Shown here: one piece after another, positions 19,102-28,653 of the stretch | Numbering within the stretch: the stretch's first letter is position 1 | Layout of the letters: each line of letters opens with the position of its first letter | Assembly (NCBI RefSeq): GCF_003343245.1 | Contig: NZ_CP024901.1 | Coordinates: forward strand, 4,774,001-4,838,000 | DNA: 64,000 nucleotides | Reading direction: 5' to 3' | DNA from: Photorhabdus laumondii subsp. laumondii | Lineage (GTDB): Bacteria; Pseudomonadota; Gammaproteobacteria; Enterobacterales; Enterobacteriaceae | Translations under genes and position numbers: made by a program | Notes under the pieces: generated by a model | What the model saw: the letters and a program-made list of their open reading frames with translations, nothing else | Databases searched by the model: none | What the model was told of the DNA's origin: nothing

Positions 19102-19383
19102 ATGCTTATTCAATTGGGCAAACTGTTAATGATCTGCGTTTGGGGATTTCTGATCTTTAACCTGATCCATCCATTTCCAAAACCATTGAAGTATTTTATG
19201 GATATCGCCATGATTTTCATGGTGGTCATGCATGCATTTCAAATGCTGCTTCTAAAAGCCAGTCAGCCCAAAGACCAAAAACTCTCTAGCCTGATACAAA
19301 CCAAGATCTTCTTTTTTGGTGTCTTTGAACTACTGTCAATGCAGAAAAAACAACGGAAAGAGAAAAGTCATCACCCAAAATAG
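19102..19383 (+). CDS. yhhL: YhhL family membrane protein (DUF1145)
   Basis: A 93-residue small inner-membrane protein with two or three hydrophobic segments (LGKLLMICVWGFLIFNLIHP; MDIAMIFMVVMHAFQMLLL) and a basic C-terminus. It matches E. coli YhhL in sequence and in position after rsmD; function unknown. The frame begins at a TTG (19087), but GGAG at 19089-19092 points to the ATG at 19102. The 270 bp after it hold only a GAGGAATGA/TCATTCCTC inverted repeat (19433-19456), possibly its terminator. Confidence 0.82.
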   Translation: MLIQLGKLLMICVWGFLIFNLIHPFPKPLKYFMDIAMIFMVVMHAFQMLLLKASQPKDQKLSSLIQTKIFFFGVFELLSMQKKQRKEKSHHPK

Positions 19384-19653
19384 TGGGCATGGGCAGCGCA
19401 CATAAGCACCCGAAAAATACATACAATTATGTGAGGAATGATTCATTTCATTCCTCGTATTCAAAAGCTGTCACGTTTATCTGAGCATGGCTTCGTACTC
19501 CTTTCTTTGTTGAACAGATCAATAACCGGATCAACATTTCTTAATTCACTGCCTATTTCCGCACAGATACTTAAACCAATCTCTATTATTTAAGTCTATA
19601 TTTTGATAGTAAAAGAGTAGACCCCTTATCCATCACTTATTTAAGGAACAAAG

Positions 19654-20280
19654 ATGAGCTGGCCATTTATTGCAGTATTTCTTTCTGGTTGGTTGTATGT
19701 TGATGCAGCTTACCGTGGCCCAAACTGGCAAAGATGGCTATTCAGGCCAGTCACTCTGCTATTGTTGTTATTGTGGGCATGGCAAGCGCCTGAGCTGCAT
19801 ATTTCAGGTTATCTAATCTGTTTTGGGTTATTTACTGCTTTAATATCAGATGCTCTGCGCATGCTCCCCAGTAAGTATTCACTATTCTCTCTAAGCACAT
19901 TATTCCTCTGTTATCTGCTCTACACGATAAGCTTTATCATGCAGATGAATTTCAGTTTCTTCTTCCCGCTGCCATTAATTTTACTGGTTCTTGGCTCCAT
20001 TATTCTGCTGGTTATTTGGAATAAACTGGAAGAAAGGCGCTGGCTGGTCGTTGCCTCAGTTGTCATGCTCCTGATAATGGTGTGGATGGCAGGTGAACAA
20101 TACTTCTCCCTTAATACAGCGTATGGTTTCTCCCTATTAGCTGGCACTGTCTTGTTGTTACTGTCACATAGTGTCTGGTTGATTAACCATTACCGTTTCC
20201 AGTTCAAATCTTCTAAGGCGATTGTTGCAACCTGTTATTTTATCGGCCATTTTTTGATTATTCGTTCTATTTATCTTTAA
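19654..20280 (+). CDS. yhhN: YhhN family membrane protein (lysoplasmalogenase-like)
   Basis: A 208-residue protein with about eight hydrophobic segments, the length of E. coli YhhN. The family includes the eukaryotic lysoplasmalogenase TMEM86; the bacterial role is not established. The start is supported by AAGGAA before ATG. It lies between yhhL and zntA as in E. coli. Confidence 0.8.
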   Translation: MSWPFIAVFLSGWLYVDAAYRGPNWQRWLFRPVTLLLLLLWAWQAPELHISGYLICFGLFTALISDALRMLPSKYSLFSLSTLFLCYLLYTISFIMQMNFSFFFPLPLILLVLGSIILLVIWNKLEERRWLVVASVVMLLIMVWMAGEQYFSLNTAYGFSLLAGTVLLLLSHSVWLINHYRFQFKSSKAIVATCYFIGHFLIIRSIYL

Positions 20281-20351
20281 TAAAAAGACTAAGTTGAAAA
20301 TGGATATCAGCACTCAATCGTACAATTTAACAACTTTATTTTTTCTTTTTA

Positions 20352-20383
20352 TTGACTCTGGAGTAGGCTCCAAAGTGTAGAGT
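20352..20383 (+). promoter_or_regulatory. zntA promoter with ZntR (MerR-type) operator
   Basis: TTGACT (20352-20357) and TAGAGT (20378-20383) are separated by 20 bp, the over-long spacer typical of MerR-family activated promoters. The spacer holds the dyad CTCTGGAG-TAGG-CTCCAAAG. This closely matches the E. coli zntA promoter, where Zn/Cd/Pb-loaded ZntR untwists the DNA to activate transcription. zntR itself is not in this window. Confidence 0.88.
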
Positions 20384-20424
20384 TTAATCATTATCTTTGA
20401 GTTAACTCTATTCAGGGGGAGTCC

Positions 20425-22710
20425 ATGTACTCAAATTCAAACAAAAATAGTGCTCATCAACATAACCACCAGCATGGAAGCTGCTGCGCGACGACGACTT
20501 GTTCAGATCAGGCTAAACAAGTTAGTGAACATTTACATCATCATGAACATGAACATGGTAAGGCTTGCTCACATAAGCATCACCCTTCCCATGATACACA
20601 AGAGACACAAGCACCTGAGCTTTTGGCAAACCAACGTTTCAGTTGGGTGGTTAATGGTATGGATTGTCCAAGTTGTGCCCGCAAAATTGAAACCGCGGTC
20701 AGCAAAATTGCAGAAGTGAAACAAGCCAAGGTTCTATTCGCAACAGAAAAACTAGTTGTGGATGCAGATACAGATATACGTTCAGCGGTTATTCAAGCCG
20801 TTAATCAGGCTGGATTTACTCTACGCAATTCCGATTCAAGTCAGAAAGCAGAAAAAAGCAGCCGCTGGAAAGAATTTGCACCAATCATCACTCTTTCACT
20901 GATGATGCTGATAAGTTGGGGAATCTCTCACATCAATCCCTCATTTGGCCGTATTGCCTTTATCATCACCACCGTGATTGGATTGGTACCTATTGTTACC
21001 AAAGCCTGGCAGCTCATACGATCAGGCACGCCATTCGCCATTGAAACATTAATGAGTGTTGCTGCCATAGGTGCACTGTTTATTGATGCCACCGCTGAAG
21101 CAGCAATGGTACTACTGCTGTTTATGCTTGGTGAAATGCTGGAATCTTATGCTGCCGGCCGTGCTCGTCGAGGGGTGAGTGCATTAATGGCATTGGTGCC
21201 GGAAGAGGCACTACTGGTAAAAAACGGTGAGAAAAAAATTGTTCCAGTTTCAGACCTTCGCCCTGGCGATATTATCGAAATTGCTCCAGGCGGACGTTTA
21301 CCCACTGATGCCGAATTACTCAATTCATTCGCCAGCTTTGATGAAAGTGCGCTGACAGGCGAATCTATTCCGGTTGAACGAATGCAGGGAGAAAAAGTTC
21401 CGGCAGGTTGTTTATCCGTGGATCGTGCAATCCAAATGAAAGTGCTGTCCGAACAGGGCAACAATGCCATTGACCGTATTCTGCAACTGATTGAAGAAGC
21501 CGAAGAACGCCGTGCGCCGATTGAACGCTTCATTGACCGCTTTAGCCGAATTTACACGCCACTGATTATGCTGTTCTCTGCGTTGGTTATCATCATTCCA
21601 CCGACTGTATTCAGCCAACCTTGGGAAACATGGATCTACCGTGGTCTTACTTTGCTACTGATCGGTTGCCCTTGTGCTTTGGTGATTTCCACACCCGCCG
21701 CCATTACCTCTGCCCTTGCAACAGCAACCCGCCGAGGTGCATTGATTAAAGGTGGTGCGGCGCTGGAACAATTGGGACTCATCACCACTATCGCTTTTGA
21801 TAAAACCGGTACGCTGACCGCCGGTAAACCACAAGTCACAGATATACAACCAGCAGAAAATATCAGCGAATCTCAGTTATTAGCTTTGGCTTCCGCAGTA
21901 GAAAGCGGCTCCCACCACCCACTGGCTAAAGCCATTTTGCAATGCGCAGAAAGTAAAAACGTTAATATTACCGAAGCCGAACACCGTAAAGCGCTGGCAG
22001 GGGTTGGTGTTGAAGGTCAGTTAAACGATAAACGTATTCTTGTCAGCGCGCCCGGAAAACTGCCAGCAAACACGTTATCTGATCGTTGGAAACAAAAAAT
22101 TGTTCAGTTAGAAGATTGCGGTAAAACCGTTGTTGCCGTGATGCATGATGAACAATTTGCCGGCCTTATCGCGATGCAAGATACGTTACGTCAAGATGCC
22201 ATTGATGCTATCCGTTTACTGAAAGATCAAGGTATTAAATCAGTGATGTTGACGGGGGATAACCCACGTGCAGCAACTGCAATTGCTGGTCAGTTAGGAA
22301 TAGATTTCCGCGCCGGGTTAATGCCGGAAGATAAAGTCAAAGCGGTCATTGCATTGAATAAAGATCACAGCACAATGATGGTTGGTGACGGCATCAACGA
22401 CGCACCCGCAATGAAAGCTTCCAGTATCGGTGTCGCAATGGGAAGCGGTACCGATGTCGCTCTGGAAACCGCAGATGCAGCATTGACTCACAACCGTCTG
22501 ACCGGTTTGTCGGAAATCATCACCCTTTCCCGCGCAACGCACAATAATATCCGCCAAAACATTGCTATTGCATTGGGGCTAAAAGGGATCTTCCTTGTTA
22601 CCAGCCTATTGGGTATCACAGGCTTGTGGATGGCAGTACTGGCAGATTCTGGCGCAACCGCTCTTGTGACGGCAAACGCGGTAAGGTTATTGAGGATTAA
22701 ACTGAAATAA
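20425..22710 (+). CDS. zntA: Zn(II)/Cd(II)/Pb(II) P-type ATPase ZntA
   Basis: A 761-residue P1B-type ATPase exporting zinc, cadmium and lead. It has an unusually His/Cys-rich N-terminal tail (about 60 residues, with runs such as HLHHHEHEHG), then a heavy-metal domain with GMDCPSCARK. The membrane metal site is CPC (IGCPCALVIS), the phosphorylation site DKTGTLT, and the hinge GDGINDAPA. TM8 carries the conserved Asp (VLADSGATALV). It is preceded by a ZntR-type promoter. Confidence 0.96.
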   Translation: MYSNSNKNSAHQHNHQHGSCCATTTCSDQAKQVSEHLHHHEHEHGKACSHKHHPSHDTQETQAPELLANQRFSWVVNGMDCPSCARKIETAVSKIAEVKQAKVLFATEKLVVDADTDIRSAVIQAVNQAGFTLRNSDSSQKAEKSSRWKEFAPIITLSLMMLISWGISHINPSFGRIAFIITTVIGLVPIVTKAWQLIRSGTPFAIETLMSVAAIGALFIDATAEAAMVLLLFMLGEMLESYAAGRARRGVSALMALVPEEALLVKNGEKKIVPVSDLRPGDIIEIAPGGRLPTDAELLNSFASFDESALTGESIPVERMQGEKVPAGCLSVDRAIQMKVLSEQGNNAIDRILQLIEEAEERRAPIERFIDRFSRIYTPLIMLFSALVIIIPPTVFSQPWETWIYRGLTLLLIGCPCALVISTPAAITSALATATRRGALIKGGAALEQLGLITTIAFDKTGTLTAGKPQVTDIQPAENISESQLLALASAVESGSHHPLAKAILQCAESKNVNITEAEHRKALAGVGVEGQLNDKRILVSAPGKLPANTLSDRWKQKIVQLEDCGKTVVAVMHDEQFAGLIAMQDTLRQDAIDAIRLLKDQGIKSVMLTGDNPRAATAIAGQLGIDFRAGLMPEDKVKAVIALNKDHSTMMVGDGINDAPAMKASSIGVAMGSGTDVALETADAALTHNRLTGLSEIITLSRATHNNIRQNIAIALGLKGIFLVTSLLGITGLWMAVLADSGATALVTANAVRLLRIKLK

Positions 22711-22859
22711 TGAAAATCGTCTAGCTATTTAAGGATATGAGTCTTATTCGCGGCTCATATCCTGTGCCATAGTAAGATGAATTCAGTGGTGAAAGCCCAT
22801 TAACGTTCGAAGACATGGTAAAAAGCAAAAACGTTCATTTCTCAACTTAGCTGTTATAT

Positions 22860-23114
22860 TCAGAGTTGACTCTCTTTTTTCCGAACCAGATAGCGATAAG
22901 GCATTTGTTCTGTTTCTTGAGCAACCAGTTGATGCTCCATAAAACGGCAGAAACTGGGAATATCACGCGTAGTTGCCGGATCGTCAGCAAGAATTAATAA
23001 CATCTGCCCTGCTTCCATATGACGCACAGTTTTCCGTACCATCATTACCGGTTCAGGACAGCGAAGCCCTTGTGTATCAAGGGTTTTGTCTGGATGAGTA
23101 AACACATCGGGCAT
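22860..23114 (-). CDS. tusA: Sulfur carrier protein TusA
   Basis: An 84-residue protein that accepts persulfide sulfur from IscS and passes it to TusBCD-MnmA for 2-thiouridine of tRNA. The signature [20 protein letters not shown] carries the active Cys at residue 19. The position between zntA and yhhQ is conserved with E. coli (yhhP/sirA). Confidence 0.94.
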   Translation of the reverse strand: MPDVFTHPDKTLDTQGLRCPEPVMMVRKTVRHMEAGQMLLILADDPATTRDIPSFCRFMEHQLVAQETEQMPYRYLVRKKESQL

Positions 23115-23225
23115 AACTTATCTCTACTTCAGTCAGTCTATTAGACCGAATTATATTATAAAAAAGCTAGCAAAAATTAACTTTACATACAGGCATTTTG
23201 AATTCGTGCACAACCGACGTATCAT

Positions 23226-23274
23226 GTGAGGCACCGTCAGTTAAAACGGTAGATCTTTTATTGGGTTCCCTCAC
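23226..23274 (+). promoter_or_regulatory. Structured leader upstream of yhhQ
   Basis: The outer stem GTGAGG (23226-23231) / CCTCAC (23269-23274) encloses an inner stem ACCGT (23233-23237) / ACGGT (23246-23250), 25 bp before the yhhQ start. There is no T-tract, so it is not a terminator. It may be a cis-acting RNA element; I cannot match it to a known riboswitch class. Confidence 0.4.
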
Positions 23275-23298
23275 CCCATTTTCCAAAAAGGTACAAGA

Positions 23299-23973
23299 AT
23301 GTTTTTATCAACTACAATTACACAACAGCGCGCTACCGCTTTAATTTGGCTTTCGCTATTTCACATTCTGATTATTATTTCCAGTAATTATCTGGTGCAA
23401 CTACCCGTCTCTATTTTCGGTTTTCATACCACGTGGGGAGCCTTTACTTTTCCATTTATTTTCCTTGCAACAGATTTAACGGTTCGTATCTACGGCGCAC
23501 CACTGGCAAGACGGATCATTACTACCGTTATGATCCCCGCATTACTGACTTCTTATATTATTTCTGCCCTATTTTTCCAAGGCGAGTGGCAAGAGTTTAC
23601 CGCGCTGCTTGAATTCAATCTCTTTGTTGCCCGTATTGCCTGTGCCAGCTTTATGGCTTATTTCCTTGGGCAGATACTGGATGTATACGTCTTCAATCGT
23701 CTACGCCGGAGACGCAATTGGTGGGTCGCTCCCGCAGCAGCGATGTTTTTCGGCAACTTACTTGATAGCCTAGCCTTTTTCTCTATCGCTTTCTACCGTA
23801 GCACCGATGCTTTCATGGCGGCTAATTGGATCGAGATTGGGTTAGTCGATTACTGCTTTAAGCTATTAATCTGCTTACTCTTTTTCCTACCCGCTTACGG
23901 CATTTTATTGAACCTAATTTTAAAGTACTTCTTTGCCTATCAAACTAACAATAGCCACATTCAAGTTCGCTGA
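23299..23973 (+). CDS. yhhQ: Queuosine precursor transporter YhhQ
   Basis: A 224-residue inner-membrane protein with six hydrophobic segments, of the YhhQ/COG1738 family, which imports the queuosine precursors preQ0/preQ1. Conserved features include FHTTWGAFTFPFIFLATDLTVRIYG-like loop residues near positions 40-65 (T-F-P-x-x-F-L-x-T-D) and FGNLLDSLAFF near residues 150-160. It follows a possible RNA structure and an inverted repeat lies after the stop (about 24000-24025). Confidence 0.88.
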   Translation: MFLSTTITQQRATALIWLSLFHILIIISSNYLVQLPVSIFGFHTTWGAFTFPFIFLATDLTVRIYGAPLARRIITTVMIPALLTSYIISALFFQGEWQEFTALLEFNLFVARIACASFMAYFLGQILDVYVFNRLRRRRNWWVAPAAAMFFGNLLDSLAFFSIAFYRSTDAFMAANWIEIGLVDYCFKLLICLLFFLPAYGILLNLILKYFFAYQTNNSHIQVR

Positions 23974-24179
23974 TTTTTATATGTCCAGCAACTACCGGTC
24001 TCTTAATCAGATTGCCTGATTAAGAGATTGGCAAGGCAATTAGCCTTCCACCTGGCTCAAATCATTCGATATTACATCAGTGATATTACTACAATTTTCT
24101 ATTTTAATTTCGCTTTTTCGGTTAATTTTACTCTTATCAATTAGCAAAATTGATTGTAATGATCGTTTTATAATAATTT

Positions 24180-25167
24180 ACCCGAATTCTGGATAAGAAA
24201 TTGACATGAAGCCTGTTCCAGGAGCAATGTTTTGGTGCACGCCGAAACAGCTCCGGGGAGGAACAGGCTATGAACAAGTTAGTTGAAATTTTCTGCGATG
24301 TCGATGATTTTTGCCGCTTCTTCATTCCTCAATGGGAATTATTTTGTTTCGAAAAAGGGTACCGCCAGCGTCATCGGCAAGGCCATATGCACCCCAGTGA
24401 AATCATGACTATTTTGATCCTTTTTCATATGGCGCATTACCGTGATTTTAAACATTTTTATCTGGAACATATTTGGAAATATCACCACAAAGATTTCCCC
24501 ACCCTGCTCAGTTATACCCGTTTTGTCAGTGTTGCCCCTTCCGTTTTGGTCCCACTATGTAGTTATCTGACTCAATTAAAAGGAAAACCGACCAAGATTG
24601 CTTTTATTGATTCCACGAGTTTGTGCGTCTGTCATAACATCCGTATCCCGCGTCATAAGGTTTTTAAGGGAATAGCCCAGCGCGGAAAAACATCAATGGG
24701 CTGGTTTTACGGCTTCAAATTACACTTGGTTGTTAACCATCAGGGCGAAATTCTCGCGCTAAAAGTGACTCCCGGTAATGTGAATGATCGAGAGCCTGTA
24801 CGCGAATTATCAAAATCGTTAACGGGTTATCTTTACGGTGATAAAGGTTATCTCAGTCAGGAACTGGCCGATGATTTAGCCAAAATCGGTGTGACTTTCA
24901 TCACGAAGAAACGCCGTAATATGAAAGCACAAGCGCTGTCTGAGTGGAATAACTTAATGTTAAAAAAGAGATTTATCATCGAAACGATTAACGGGCAATT
25001 AAAGACCATTTCTCAAATTGAGCACTCGCGCCACCGAAGTATAAAAGGCTTTCTGTTGTGTGTTTTAGGTGGATTGATTGCTTACAGCCTTAAATTGAAA
25101 AAGCCATCACTGAAAATTTTCTACTCAGAGAAAGATATTTTAATGACGGCTTAAGCAGAATTCGGGT
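24180..25167 (+). mobile_element. IS982-family insertion sequence, copy 1
   Basis: A 988-bp element with terminal inverted repeats ACCCGAATTCTG at both ends, flanked by the 6-bp duplication TAATTT (24174-24179 and 25168-25173). It contains one transposase gene and is inserted in the DeoR-type gene. A second, diverged copy lies at 41444-42433. Confidence 0.93.
24270..25154 (+). CDS. IS982-family transposase (copy 1)
   Basis: A 294-residue DDE transposase. It begins with a helical DNA-binding part (MNKLVEIFCDVDDFCRF) followed by the catalytic core: Asp in IAFIDSTSLCVC (about residue 112), Asp in YLYGDKGYL (about residue 190), Glu in KKRFIIETINGQLK (about residue 238). It is full length with no frameshift, so probably functional. 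GGAGG precedes the ATG. It differs from copy 2 at scattered residues, so the two are not a recent duplication. Confidence 0.95.
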   Translation: MNKLVEIFCDVDDFCRFFIPQWELFCFEKGYRQRHRQGHMHPSEIMTILILFHMAHYRDFKHFYLEHIWKYHHKDFPTLLSYTRFVSVAPSVLVPLCSYLTQLKGKPTKIAFIDSTSLCVCHNIRIPRHKVFKGIAQRGKTSMGWFYGFKLHLVVNHQGEILALKVTPGNVNDREPVRELSKSLTGYLYGDKGYLSQELADDLAKIGVTFITKKRRNMKAQALSEWNNLMLKKRFIIETINGQLKTISQIEHSRHRSIKGFLLCVLGGLIAYSLKLKKPSLKIFYSEKDILMTA

Positions 25168-25959
25168 TAATTTCTTTAAATTGTGCATTATCAATATTCG
25201 AATCCCATAAATCGCCATTTGCATCAATGCCGTCACAGGAAAAAATAAATAGATCGATCTCTAAATTTTTTAATTGTGTAATAAGCGATGAATTAATATA
25301 ACAAGCATATTTACGATGTAAAACTCCCCCTGAACTGATTAATTGAATATTTTTCTTCTTTGATAATTGATGGCAAATACGAATGCTATTGGTAAAAATA
25401 GTAATATTAATATCAGGAAGTTGCTTTGCCAGATACCAACATGTTGAACTTGCATCAAGTGCGATTATCATTCCTTCTCTTATCCAAGTCACGGCTTGCT
25501 GAGCGATAAGCGATTTACTCGAAAAATGGCTCTTAACCCGCATGTTAAAAGAGTCACCATTACCCTGCGTTTCCCTGTTTAAACTTTTCGCTCTTCCATG
25601 CAAACGAAGAAGGCGACCATGCTGTTGAAGAAATCACAGATCTCGGCGTATTGTTTCTTTACTCACTTGTAAAACTACGGCAAGTTCAGCAGTTGTTAAG
25701 ATTCATGGTGGTGAAGAAGATCCATGATTTTTTGATGACGTTCATTTCTCATAAAGGAATCCCTTTTATATTGGGACAGAATAGGATTATTCTAACCAAT
25801 ATCAGAATTAAAAAATCACGCCTTTTTTAGCAATATATTTCTATAGTTAACCGTTTTCTCTGTGACGACGATAGCAAAAACGTTACTATTTCAGCCAGCA
25901 TGTTTAAAAGAGACAGAGAGGAGAAATGAATGAAGAAATCGTTTTCAGCATAGGATTAC

Positions 25960-26584
25960 CTACTGCTGTATAAAATCTTGAACTAATGAATCATAAGCTT
26001 CTTGGTGTTCACCTGGTGTATAAGGTTCATAGTGATAAGAAAACTGTTCACGGGCTTTTTCAGACGACTCATAGCAACCGACGCCAAACCAAGCAAAGAA
26101 AGAAGCGCCTAATACCGTCGTCTCTGCTTCATTAAGTACTTTTATGGGTAGGTTTAAAATATCTGCTTTTATTTGGTTCCAAAGATAATTTCGGCTACCT
26201 CCTTCCCACTAACACCAATTCTTGAGCATGAAATCCGCTTATTTTTTCTAAAAGGGATAGGTTTTGTTTTAATTGATACCCCAACGCTTCTAATGCAGCA
26301 CGATAAAAATGACGTCGTTCAGTATTCAACGTTATTCCACATCATCCTGCCTCGGAGGTTAACAAACGACAATTCATTCTTAAGTTATTAGCGCCGGGAG
26401 GAACGGATAAAGCTTCATGGATCATTTTAAGATAAGCCTCCGAAGGGGGAATACCTTGCCAGAAAAACTGTCTGATCCACTCAAGCACTCCAGAAGCCAG
26501 ATTCCCCAAGCCTAATGGAGAAGAAGGGCTTGTTCCAATACAGAGATCCGGGCATAGATCAAAAAAACACACATTTCCCACCAT
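25960..26584 (-). pseudogene. FGGY-type sugar kinase, C-terminal remnant with frameshifts
   Basis: Three pieces in different frames make up a kinase C-terminal half: GLGNLASGVLEWIRQ ... VPPGANNLRMNCRLLTSEAG, then [18 protein letters not shown] ... [10 protein letters not shown], then [16 protein letters not shown] ... [16 protein letters not shown], with the stop at 25960. The GGG-S-N-x-x-W and ETTVLGAA-like motifs are characteristic of FGGY kinases (fuculo-, rhamnulo-, xylulokinase). The N-terminal ATP-site half is missing. It is upstream of, and in the same direction as, the broken DeoR gene; L-fuculokinase is one possibility. The 207 bp between the two pseudogenes show nothing recognisable. 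Confidence 0.8.
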
Positions 26585-26780
26585 AAAATGGATATAACAA
26601 CTTTATTTATCCACAGCCAACCATTAATTTTTATAGGTGGTATTAGTCTGCTAAGTAACTTAAGTACTTTTTTCATCCGAAGACAGTTTACTGGGCTGTC
26701 ACATTTTGCTCCCTGTTTGTTAAGAAAATTTATACAACAAACAGATACAAATATTGAGTTTCCACAAAAGGAATATTTTT

Positions 26781-27881
26781 ATGCTGAAAATTATTCAATC
26801 CCCATCCAAATATATTCAAGGACCTGATGCCCTGCTCCATATTGGTCAATATACCAAAACCATCGCCGATCACGTTTTGGTTATCATCGGTAATTCCGCG
26901 ATGAAATTGGTGGGAGATACGGTTCATAGCAGCCTGGAACAATACGAAATTACTCGTCATTTTGAAGTGTTTGGCGGTGAATGTAGTCGGAATGAGATTA
27001 AACGCCTGTCTGACATTCTTAAAAAACATGAATGCCAAGCCGTTATTGGTATCGGTGGCGGCAAAGTACAAGATACGGCAAAAGCGGTCGCTTACGAATC
27101 CAGATTACCTGTTCTGATTGCCCCCACTATCGCTTCCACTAATGCCCCAACCAGTGCTCTCTCTGTTATTTACAGCGATGATGGCAAATATGAAGACTAT
27201 CTGTTTCTCCCAACAAACCCAGATATTGTCCTAATCGATACCAGCATTATCGCTAAAGCCCCAACCCGTTTTCTGATTGCCGGAATTGGCGACGCGCTGG
27301 CAACTTACTTCGAAGCCCGCATTTGTGGAGCCGGCTATAAACCTCGAATGACAGAGGGTGGGATATCCCGTACCGCAGTCGCCCTCGCTCATCTCTGTTA
27401 CGAAACTTTGTTAGAAGAGGGCTATAAAGCAAAACTGGCTGTTGAAACCGACGTCAGTACACCTGCGGTGGAAAATGTCATCGAAGCTATTACTTACTTA
27501 AGCGGCCTAGGCTTTGAAAATACGGGTGTAGCCGCCGCTCATTCCGTACACAATGGCTTTACCGTATTAGAAGAATGCCACCACATGTACCACGGCGAAA
27601 AAGTCGCCTTCGGGATATTAGTTCAACTAATACTGGAAAATAGCCCAAATGAAGAATTAGATACTTTACTTGATTTCTGTGTACAGATGGGACTACCGGT
27701 TACTCTGGATCAACTTGGCGTGAAGGATGGTGAAAAACTGAAAGAAAAAGTGATGGCAGTGGCAACAGCAAGTTGTGCCGAGGACGAAACCATTCACAAC
27801 ATGCCTTTTGAAGTGACACCGGAAAAAGTGTACGCCGCTATTATGGCTGCTGACCGGATGGGACGCGACTGGTTGTATTAA
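26781..27881 (+). CDS. gldA: Glycerol dehydrogenase
   Basis: A 366-residue iron/zinc-type alcohol dehydrogenase oxidising glycerol to dihydroxyacetone with NAD+. The NAD-binding GIGGGKVQDTAKAVA (about residues 92-106) is clear, as are metal-ligand regions IGDALATYFEA (Asp), AAHSVHNGF (His) and YHGEKVAFG (His). AAAGGAA lies before the ATG at 26781; an upstream ATG at 26754 lacks one. It is intact beside the decayed kinase/regulator pair and is followed by a strong hairpin. Confidence 0.94.
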   Translation: MLKIIQSPSKYIQGPDALLHIGQYTKTIADHVLVIIGNSAMKLVGDTVHSSLEQYEITRHFEVFGGECSRNEIKRLSDILKKHECQAVIGIGGGKVQDTAKAVAYESRLPVLIAPTIASTNAPTSALSVIYSDDGKYEDYLFLPTNPDIVLIDTSIIAKAPTRFLIAGIGDALATYFEARICGAGYKPRMTEGGISRTAVALAHLCYETLLEEGYKAKLAVETDVSTPAVENVIEAITYLSGLGFENTGVAAAHSVHNGFTVLEECHHMYHGEKVAFGILVQLILENSPNEELDTLLDFCVQMGLPVTLDQLGVKDGEKLKEKVMAVATASCAEDETIHNMPFEVTPEKVYAAIMAADRMGRDWLY

Positions 27882-27890
27882 ATTTAACAA

Positions 27891-27911
27891 GAGCGGGCAA
27901 ATTGCCCGCTC
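27891..27911 (+). terminator. gldA terminator hairpin
   Basis: GAGCGGGCAA / TTGCCCGCTC forms a 10-bp perfect stem around one central base, nine bases after the gldA stop. The following AATTTGTTG is only moderately T-rich. Confidence 0.65.
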
Positions 27912-28071
27912 AATTTGTTGACAAAACACTGATTTTTTATTTAATCATTTGTTTTAATGAAGCCTCGTTTATCAAACGGAGCCTGCCGCCATATTTAAGA
28001 ACCCCACTTCCCCTAATTTTTCTTCCTGAAAAGATCTTGCTTAAGTACTAGCATCCAAAAATATAAATTCA

Positions 28072-28653
28072 CTATTCTGATTTTTTCAATTTAATAACAT
28101 CACTCCAATTATTAATAAGAAATGTGCATTCATGACACCCAATTTGACTTCCTTTATTAAAATACTCTTTTGCCTTATTAAAATCTTGATTTACACCAAT
28201 CCCATTTAAATAATTTGTTCCAATAGTGCGATAGCCCTCAAAATATCCACTTTTCCCAGCCAATTCGAAAAGTGCTCTCGCATCTGAGTATTTATTTTCA
28301 TCCTCTAAAATAAATCCCAAATTAACCATAGATCTTAACTTATATTTATCATTTCTTGATATAGATAACTTATATTTTTCACTGGCTTCTTGACGATAAC
28401 CTTCTGTTTGTTGTATTACAGCAAGCATCCAGTTTGCATCTACATTACCACTATTTGCTTTCTTTACTAATGCATGATATTCATCTTCATTTTTAGGCAT
28501 TGGAATAGAGAATTCTGATAAAAAATCATCTGAATGATTGAAGACAATCGATGGGGTATCTTGTATGTTCATGTCTGAACTCTGAACAATAAAAGAAAAA
28601 AAGAACATTGAGTAGAGAAAATATTTCTTATTTTTTACAAAAAAATGACTCAT
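28072..28653 (-). CDS. Secreted Sel1-repeat protein (candidate immunity protein)
   Basis: A 193-residue protein with an N-terminal signal peptide (KNKKYFLYSMFFFSFIVQ) and a helical-repeat body of Sel1/TPR type: NANWMLAVIQQ-like, RSMVNLGFILEDENKYSDARALFELA (two runs), and YRTIGTNYLNGIGVNQDFNKAKEYF. The GIGV-D-KA-Y pattern is classic Sel1. Its ATG overlaps the stop of the upstream gene by four bases (ATGA), so the two are translationally coupled. Periplasmic location and coupling suggest it neutralises or assists the upstream protein; that is inference. No homologue is recognised. Confidence 0.75.
   Translation of the reverse strand: MSHFFVKNKKYFLYSMFFFSFIVQSSDMNIQDTPSIVFNHSDDFLSEFSIPMPKNEDEYHALVKKANSGNVDANWMLAVIQQTEGYRQEASEKYKLSISRNDKYKLRSMVNLGFILEDENKYSDARALFELAGKSGYFEGYRTIGTNYLNGIGVNQDFNKAKEYFNKGSQIGCHECTFLINNWSDVIKLKKSE

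Larger units (their letters stand above)
24040..25752 (-). pseudogene. DeoR-family sugar regulator, broken and split by an IS982 element
   Basis: The N-terminal half starts at 25752 (MRNERHQKIMDLL). After a frameshift near residue 18 it continues LTTAELAVVLQVSKETIRRDL, the DeoR winged helix, with a nonsense codon right after it. The sensor domain follows (25163-25603: SHFSSKSLIAQQAV, ALDASSTCWYLAKQL, FSCDGID), cut by the IS at QFKEI. Across the insertion the frame resumes in register (IIKRSLQSILLIDKSK ... NDLSQVEG, stop at 24040-24042). It would regulate the adjacent decayed sugar kinase; an L-fucose-type (FucR) role is possible but unproven. Confidence 0.88.
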
